This document shows, one piece after another, positions 56,477 to 64,000 of a DNA stretch of 64,000 nucleotides. A program made the position numbers and the translations under genes. Numbering within the stretch: the first letter of the stretch is position 1; every line of letters starts with the position of its first letter. Below the pieces are notes generated by a model. The model worked only from the letters and a program-made list of their open reading frames with translations, did no database searches and was not told the origin of the DNA. Source of the DNA: Samsonia erythrinae (GTDB lineage Bacteria; Pseudomonadota; Gammaproteobacteria; Enterobacterales; Enterobacteriaceae); NCBI RefSeq assembly GCF_004342665.1, contig NZ_SMBY01000006.1:62001-126000 (forward strand), written 5' to 3'.

Positions 56477-59179
56477 TTATTTCTGCAAGCGACCGTGGCA
56501 CTGCTTATATTTCTTACCTGAACCACACGGGCATGGATCGTTACGCCCGATTTTGCGATCCGCATGCGCAGGTGCGCCGGAATTTTGACCCGCCTCTTCC
56601 TGATGGCTCAGTTGCTGCTGCTGCGCCAAACGTTCCGCTTCTTCACGACGTTGCTGTTCCAGCGCTTCAATTTCTTCCGGCATTCTCACCTGAACTTTAC
56701 TCAGCGTGCTGATCACCTCATATTTCAGGGATTCCAGCATCGCAGAAAACATTGAGAACGACTCGCGCTTGTACTCCTGTTTCGGATCTTTCTGCGCGTA
56801 GCCGCGCAGGTGGATACCCTGACGCAGGTAGTCCATCGCCGCCAGATGCTCTTTCCACAGAGAGTCCAGTGTCTGTAACATCACACCTTTCTCAAAGTTA
56901 CGCATCACTTCGCTACCGACAACGCTTTCTTTGCGCTGATAAACCTCGATCGCCTGCTGGTAAATACGCTCGCGCAACGTCTCTTCATGCAACTCAGGCT
57001 CTTTATCCAGCCACTCTTTGATCGGCAAATCCAGATCGAAGTCGTTTTTCAGGCGTTGCTCCAGCCCTTCCGTATCCCACATCTCTTCCAGAGACTGTGG
57101 CGGAATATAGCTGTCTATCGTGACTTTGAAGACATCTTCCCGAATGCTGGCGATCGTTTCGCTGATATCGGAGACATCCAGCAATTCGTTACGCTGCGTA
57201 TAGATCGCACGACGCTGGTCATTCGCCACATCATCGTACTCCAGCAGTTGTTTACGAATATCAAAGTTGCGGCTTTCCACTTTGCGCTGTGCGTTAGCTA
57301 TCGCCTTGGTGACCCACGGGTGCTCAATCGCCTCGCCCGGTTTCATCCCCAGCTTACGCATCATGTTTGAAACGCGGTCAGAGGCGAAAATACGCATCAG
57401 CGCATCTTCCATCGACAGATAGAAACGCGATGACCCCGCATCCCCCTGACGACCGGAACGGCCACGCAGCTGGTTATCGATACGACGAGACTCATGACGC
57501 TCAGTACCGATGATGTGCAAGCCCCCCGCGGCCAACACGGCATCATGGCGCACTTTCCAGTCCGCTTTAATTGCGGCTATTTGCTCATCATCAGGATTTT
57601 CCAGAAGCGCCACTTCCGCCTGCCAGCTACCGCCCAACACGATATCCGTACCACGGCCAGCCATGTTCGTCGCGATGGTCACCGCGCCTGCCTGTCCCGC
57701 CTGTGCGACAATATCTGCTTCCAGCGCATGAAATTTCGCATTCAATACGTTGTGTTTAATGCCTGCTTTTTCCAGCGCGCGAGAAACCACCTCTGATTTT
57801 TCGATGGAAATCGTCCCCACCAGAATAGGCTGGCCTTTCGCGGAACGCTCTTTGATATCTTCAATAATCGCATCAATTTTTTCCTGCTCGGTCATGTAGA
57901 CCAGATCAGGCAAATCTTTACGAATCATCGGGCGGTTAGTCGGCACCACAATCGTGTCCAGCTTATAGATGGAGCTGAACTCAAAGGCTTCGGTATCAGC
58001 CGTACCGGTCATCCCCGCCAGTTTTTCATACAGACGGAAGTAATTCTGGAACGTAATAGACGCCAGCGTCTGGTTTTCATTCTGGATGGTCACATTTTCT
58101 TTCGCTTCCACCGCCTGATGCAGACCGTCTGACCAGCGACGCCCCTGCATGGTACGGCCCGTGTGTTCGTCAACGATGATCACTTCACCGTCTTTCACAA
58201 TGTAATCCACATCGCGGGTAAACAACACGTGCGCACGCAGCGCGGCGGTCACATGGTGCATCAGCATAATGTTCGTCGGAGAGTACAGTGATTCCCCTTC
58301 CTCCATAATGCCTTCTTTCACCAACAGTTCTTCTACCAGAACCAGCCCACGCTCGGTCAGGTTAACCTGACGCGCTTTTTCATCGACAGAGAAATGTCCT
58401 TCGCCGTGGAAGGTATCCGAATCCTCTTTCTCCTGACGGATCAGGTGGGGAATAATTTTATTGACGCGGATATACAGTTCAGAGCTATCTTCTGCCGGGC
58501 CGGAAATGATCAGCGGCGTGCGCGCCTCATCGATCAGGATGGAGTCAACCTCATCCACCAGCGCGTAGTACAGTTTGCGCTGTACGCGCTCCTCCGGGCT
58601 AAACGCCATGTTGTCGCGCAGGTAGTCAAAACCGTATTCGTTATTGGTACCGTAGGTGATATCTGCGGCGTAGGCTTCACGCTTCGCCGGCGCTGGCATT
58701 CCCGGCAGGTTGATCCCAACGCTCAGGCCAAGAAACTCAAACAACGGACGGTTATTTTCGGCATCACGCTGCGCCAGATAATCGTTCACGGTAACCACGT
58801 GTACGCCGCGGCCAGTCAACGCATTCAGGTAAGCGGGCAACGTCGCGGTCAGCGTTTTACCTTCACCGGTACGCATCTCCGCAATACAACGCTCGTTAAG
58901 TACCATACCGCCGATAAGTTGCACATCGAAGTGACGCATGCCAAACACACGCTTACTGGATTCACGCACGACGGCAAAAGCCTCCGGCAACAGGTTTTCC
59001 AGCGTTTCACCTTTTTCCAGACGAGCGCGAAACTCCGACGTTTTCGCTTGCAGCTGCTCATCCGACAGCTTTTCCATTTCAGGCTCTAAGCGATTGATGA
59101 AATCGACATTTTTACGCATGCGGCGCAGCGTGCGATCGTTACGGCTACCAAAAATTTTGGTTAGGATATTCATGACCAT
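56477..59179 (-). CDS. secA: Protein translocase ATPase SecA
   Basis: 900 residues, against 901 in E. coli. It has Walker A in MRTGEGKT (near residue 102-109), Walker [14 protein letters not shown], the helicase-type motif [14 protein letters not shown], and a C-terminal zinc-binding [13 protein letters not shown] that binds SecB. It drives preprotein export through SecYEG. ATG 59179 aligns with the E. coli start ([17 protein letters not shown]). Its ribosome site (GAGATT) lies in the 112-bp secM-secA spacer that controls it. Confidence 0.97.
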   Translation of the reverse strand: MVMNILTKIFGSRNDRTLRRMRKNVDFINRLEPEMEKLSDEQLQAKTSEFRARLEKGETLENLLPEAFAVVRESSKRVFGMRHFDVQLIGGMVLNERCIAEMRTGEGKTLTATLPAYLNALTGRGVHVVTVNDYLAQRDAENNRPLFEFLGLSVGINLPGMPAPAKREAYAADITYGTNNEYGFDYLRDNMAFSPEERVQRKLYYALVDEVDSILIDEARTPLIISGPAEDSSELYIRVNKIIPHLIRQEKEDSDTFHGEGHFSVDEKARQVNLTERGLVLVEELLVKEGIMEEGESLYSPTNIMLMHHVTAALRAHVLFTRDVDYIVKDGEVIIVDEHTGRTMQGRRWSDGLHQAVEAKENVTIQNENQTLASITFQNYFRLYEKLAGMTGTADTEAFEFSSIYKLDTIVVPTNRPMIRKDLPDLVYMTEQEKIDAIIEDIKERSAKGQPILVGTISIEKSEVVSRALEKAGIKHNVLNAKFHALEADIVAQAGQAGAVTIATNMAGRGTDIVLGGSWQAEVALLENPDDEQIAAIKADWKVRHDAVLAAGGLHIIGTERHESRRIDNQLRGRSGRQGDAGSSRFYLSMEDALMRIFASDRVSNMMRKLGMKPGEAIEHPWVTKAIANAQRKVESRNFDIRKQLLEYDDVANDQRRAIYTQRNELLDVSDISETIASIREDVFKVTIDSYIPPQSLEEMWDTEGLEQRLKNDFDLDLPIKEWLDKEPELHEETLRERIYQQAIEVYQRKESVVGSEVMRNFEKGVMLQTLDSLWKEHLAAMDYLRQGIHLRGYAQKDPKQEYKRESFSMFSAMLESLKYEVISTLSKVQVRMPEEIEALEQQRREEAERLAQQQQLSHQEEAGQNSGAPAHADRKIGRNDPCPCGSGKKYKQCHGRLQK

Positions 59180-59291
59180 AATAGTTTTAATCTCACAAGT
59201 GCCACGTATCCAGTGGCAACAAAACAGCGAAAAACTGAAAAACTCAGTAAAAAACGGGAGAAATTTCTTCAGCTAATGATTCATTACACCG

Positions 59292-59807
59292 TCAACTGAA
59301 AAGAGATGGCCCTGCACGGATGCCGCGGATTTGGGCAAGCCAGATGCCGATTTGGTGATGTGCCTGAGGATAAAAAGTGACTCGCCCGGCATGGGGAGAA
59401 ATAACAAAAGGATAGTGGGAATCCTGGGTCAGCAACGCGTTGAGCGTATCCAACAACACCAGAGAATGGGGTGGCAGTTCGTCAACCTGTTGAGCATTAA
59501 CCGTCTGCGGCGCCGTTAACGCAAAAGACAGGTGACGGATGACCGTGCGAATCGCATGTTGATGCCAGTAATCAACGCTGTAGGACGAGCGTCGATGCGC
59601 TTCTTTCAGCGCCACCAGATCGGTGAGACTCAACGAGACGCTATTCTGACGACTAACGCTGGAAGTAGAATTAGGGAGTGAAGTGATATCCTGTGATTCA
59701 TTCAGGCTTGTCGGCAGACCAAGACTTGCCGCGACCATCCCTAACAAGAGATGCGGCCAGAAATAACGTCTGCCAAATTGTCGCCAACGATTTAGAATAC
59801 CAATCAC
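59292..59807 (-). CDS. secM: SecA regulator SecM (secretion monitor), variant arrest motif
   Basis: 171 residues. The N-terminal region RWRQFGRRYFWPHLLLGMVA and the central SVDYWHQHAIRTVIRHLSFA match E. coli SecM. The C-terminal arrest sequence keeps Trp, Arg and GIRAGP (IWLAQIRGIRAGP), but the Phe five residues before the Trp (F150 in E. coli) is replaced by His, and E. coli Q160 is Arg. Ribosome stalling at this motif exposes the secA ribosome site when export is slow. It is upstream of secA on the same strand. Confidence 0.93.
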   Translation of the reverse strand: MIGILNRWRQFGRRYFWPHLLLGMVAASLGLPTSLNESQDITSLPNSTSSVSRQNSVSLSLTDLVALKEAHRRSSYSVDYWHQHAIRTVIRHLSFALTAPQTVNAQQVDELPPHSLVLLDTLNALLTQDSHYPFVISPHAGRVTFYPQAHHQIGIWLAQIRGIRAGPSLFS

Positions 59808-59834
59808 AAATCAACATCCACCGGAGCCACCGCT

Positions 59835-60362
59835 ATGCGTGATAGCCGCCCACAGTCACTGGAATTTTTGTTTGATAGCGCATCCCTATCGGGCAAAGGC
59901 CCGCTACGGGATGTGCAACAACGCGCTATCGCCTTATTAAAACTCAATCGGGCCGTGCGCGGGTTACTGCCGGCGCCTCTGCACCCATGGTGCCGCGTCG
60001 CAAATTATCGACAAGGCCTACTGATACTGGAAACCGCCAACGCCAGTTGGCTAATGCGGTTACGTTACGAACAACCTGCGCTGCTCTCTGCGTTACGCGC
60101 ACAAATACTACCATCATTGGCTTCAATCGACATCAGGATTAATCCAACGCTTGCCGCAAAAGGGCATGAAATCGTGAAAACGCATGACAGGTTGCAGGAA
60201 GAAAACAGCAATGACAACCCCGTGCGCCAGTTGAGCGAACAAAGTGCGAAGACATTGAGGATATTGGCAGGCAATAGCCCGGAAAAACTCGGAAAAATAT
60301 TAGAACGACTGGCTTCGCTGGCCGGAGAGAGTACCAGTAAAACCAGTCGTAATAAGAAGTGA
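59835..60362 (+). CDS. DUF721 (DciA-like) protein
   Basis: 175 residues. The N-terminal half (about 20-100) has the DUF721/DciA KH-like pattern: RAIALLKLNRAVRGLLPAPL, HPWCRVANYRQGLLILETANASWLMRLRYEQPALLSAL. DciA loads the DnaB helicase in bacteria lacking DnaC. The C-terminal half is Ser/Lys-rich and low-complexity. CGGAG precedes the ATG. It starts 27 bp from the divergent secM ATG, so the two promoters must lie within each other's coding sequence. Convergent with lpxC. Function in an enteric is uncertain. Confidence 0.82.
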   Translation: MRDSRPQSLEFLFDSASLSGKGPLRDVQQRAIALLKLNRAVRGLLPAPLHPWCRVANYRQGLLILETANASWLMRLRYEQPALLSALRAQILPSLASIDIRINPTLAAKGHEIVKTHDRLQEENSNDNPVRQLSEQSAKTLRILAGNSPEKLGKILERLASLAGESTSKTSRNKK

Positions 60363-60374
60363 TGACGTTAAGCG

Positions 60375-62548
<2,174 letters not shown>

Positions 62549-62617
62549 AATTTCTCTCCGTTTTGTGCCTGTAACTGCGAGATCATAAAACTGTGCCAGG
62601 TGATCTCTTTGATAAAA

Positions 62618-63874
62618 TTAAAATTCTTTCCTCAGCCAACTGTTGATTCGTTTGAACCAATTGCTCACTGAAGCACGTTTTTCGACTTCATGCTCACCAC
62701 TCAGGTGAGATTCTTTTCCGTAATGCAACAACCCAACTGCCGTTGAGTAATAAGGTTCCTGGGCGTAATCCGTCAGCCCTGTTATATTCAATGGTTGTCC
62801 GATGCGGACCTGTGTATGGAATACACGCTGCGCACAGGCCGCCAGACCGTCTATTTGCGCGGCACCGCCCGTCAGCACAATTCCCGCCGCCAGGTGATGT
62901 TTCACGCCTTGTTGACGTAATTGCTCCTGCAACTGTAAAAGCTCGTCGTTCACCAGATTCAAAAGCTCGGTGTAACGGGGTTCAATCACTTCCGCTAACG
63001 TCTGCCGTTGCAGACTGCGGGGAGGACGCCCGCCAACGCTGGGGACCTCCACATTTTCATCTTTTCCGACAATCGAGCCTAATGCACAACCATGGCGTAC
63101 CTTGATCGCTTCGGCATCCGTCGGTGGCGTCCCAAACGCATAGGCAATATCGCTCGTCACCACATTGCCGGCATAAGGGATCACTTTCGTGTGTCGCAAC
63201 GCGCCGCCGGTATAGACCGCGATATCCATGGTGCCGCCGCCGATATCCACTACGCACACACCCAGCTCACGCTCGTCTTCCGTCAGAACCGCATAGCTGG
63301 AAGCCAACCCGGCGAAAATCAGCTGATCGACCTTTAGACCACAGCGTTCAACGGCTTTTACAATATTTTTCGCCATATCGTTATGGCAGGTGATCAGGTG
63401 GACTTTTGCCTGCATACGCACGCCGGATAGACCAACCGGATTCTTAATCCCTTCCTGATAATCGATCGCATACTCCTGTGGAATCACATGGAGGACACGA
63501 TGTTCATCGCGGACACGCACTGACTTGGCGGTATGCACCACGCTTTCCACGTCGTCTTGCGTGACTTCTTCTTCTGAAATCGGCACCATCCCAATTTCAT
63601 TTTGGCAACTGATGTGTTTTCCCGACAGCGCCAGATACACTGAAGAAATCTGGCAGTCCGCCATCAATTCCGCCTGATCGATGGCGCGCTGCACGCATTT
63701 CACGACCGATTCCAGATCGTTTACGCCGCCTTTATCCATACCGCGTGACGGGCAACTGCCTACGCCAATAATGTTGACCATGCCATCGGGCAGAACTTCC
63801 CCTACCAGCGCAGCCACTTTTGCTGTACCGATTTCCAGTCCAACTACCAGTTTTCTGTCCGTCGACTTGATCAT
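62618..63874 (-). CDS. ftsA: Actin-like division protein FtsA
   Basis: 418 residues with the actin-fold ATP motifs VGLEIGTAKVAALVGE, VVDIGGGTMDIAVY and VLTGGAAQIDGL, and a C-terminal amphipathic membrane-binding helix (VSNWFKRINSWLRKEF). It tethers FtsZ to the inner membrane. Its ATG overlaps the ftsQ stop. Confidence 0.98.
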   Translation of the reverse strand: MIKSTDRKLVVGLEIGTAKVAALVGEVLPDGMVNIIGVGSCPSRGMDKGGVNDLESVVKCVQRAIDQAELMADCQISSVYLALSGKHISCQNEIGMVPISEEEVTQDDVESVVHTAKSVRVRDEHRVLHVIPQEYAIDYQEGIKNPVGLSGVRMQAKVHLITCHNDMAKNIVKAVERCGLKVDQLIFAGLASSYAVLTEDERELGVCVVDIGGGTMDIAVYTGGALRHTKVIPYAGNVVTSDIAYAFGTPPTDAEAIKVRHGCALGSIVGKDENVEVPSVGGRPPRSLQRQTLAEVIEPRYTELLNLVNDELLQLQEQLRQQGVKHHLAAGIVLTGGAAQIDGLAACAQRVFHTQVRIGQPLNITGLTDYAQEPYYSTAVGLLHYGKESHLSGEHEVEKRASVSNWFKRINSWLRKEF

Positions 63875-64000
63875 TGTTGTTTAGCCTGTGCCTGATTCTG
63901 TTTCTGGTTACTGTTCTGTTGCTGATCAATGTCTTGTTGCTGATCAATGAATGCCGGCGCCCAGCCTACCGCCGCCCCGCTGTCATACCGCAGGTCCACA
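63871..64000 (-). CDS. ftsQ: Divisome protein FtsQ, C-terminal end
   Basis: Only the last ~42 codons are inside the window. The end reads VDLRYDSGAAVGWAP followed by a Gln/Asn-rich tail finishing in QAQAKQQ, matching enteric FtsQ. The TGA overlaps the ftsA ATG (ATGA). FtsQ is a single-pass periplasmic divisome scaffold binding FtsB and FtsL. Confidence 0.93.
   Translation of the reverse strand, partial: VDLRYDSGAAVGWAPAFIDQQQDIDQQQNSNQKQNQAQAKQQ

Overview
The window is a chromosomal segment of a member of the order Enterobacterales. Its right two thirds carry the classic enteric backbone in order: yacL-acnB, lpdA-aceF-aceE-pdhR-aroP, ampE-ampD, nadC-ppdD-hofB-hofC, guaC, coaE-zapD-yacG, mutT-secA-secM, lpxC-ftsZ-ftsA-ftsQ. 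The proteins are close to, but clearly distinct from, the E. coli ones. The carbohydrate-rich accessory content (GH32 invertase, GH43 arabinosidase, D-threonate kinase with PdxA2, ascorbate-type PTS) fits a plant-associated genus such as Pectobacterium, Brenneria or a relative. That genus-level placement is inference.

Positions 1-23.8 kb are accessory. From left to right: the 5' part of a GH32 sucrose hydrolase and its LacY/CscB-type permease, under paired LacI-type operators and a CRP site; a Zur-box-controlled zinc ABC transporter whose operon begins with an unannotated 34-36-residue membrane peptide; a divergent four-carbon-acid-sugar catabolic locus (DeoR regulator, pdxA2 and dtnK on the minus strand; Fe-alcohol dehydrogenase, DHDPS-type aldolase, 2-hydroxyacid dehydrogenase and MFS importer on the plus strand); an orphan NitT/TauT-type binding protein; a LacI-family regulator with two tandem DNA-binding domains, divergent from a three-gene ascorbate-type PTS; and a LysR gene followed by a tightly coupled four-gene cassette (Fe/2-oxoglutarate oxygenase, AMP-forming ligase, thermostable-hemolysin-family protein, Bcr/CflA-type MFS exporter). 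That last cassette is the best candidate for an undescribed small-molecule system.

Positions 23.9-64 kb are the conserved backbone with three insertions. Between acnB and lpdA sits a TonB-dependent siderophore receptor, a divergent AraC regulator with a shared Fur box, an MmgE/PrpD protein and a secreted alpha/beta hydrolase. Between aroP and ampE sits a GPH-family sugar symporter with a GH43 glycosidase. Between ampD and nadC sits tsx.

The backbone genes cover the pyruvate dehydrogenase complex with its PdhR repressor and intact operator, peptidoglycan recycling (AmpD/AmpE), NAD synthesis, type IV pilus assembly (PpdD/HofBC), purine salvage, CoA synthesis, Sec export with SecM arrest control, lipid A synthesis and cell division. 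SecM keeps the C-terminal GIRAGP arrest motif but lacks the upstream Phe. A DciA-like DUF721 gene starts only 27 bp from secM on the other strand.
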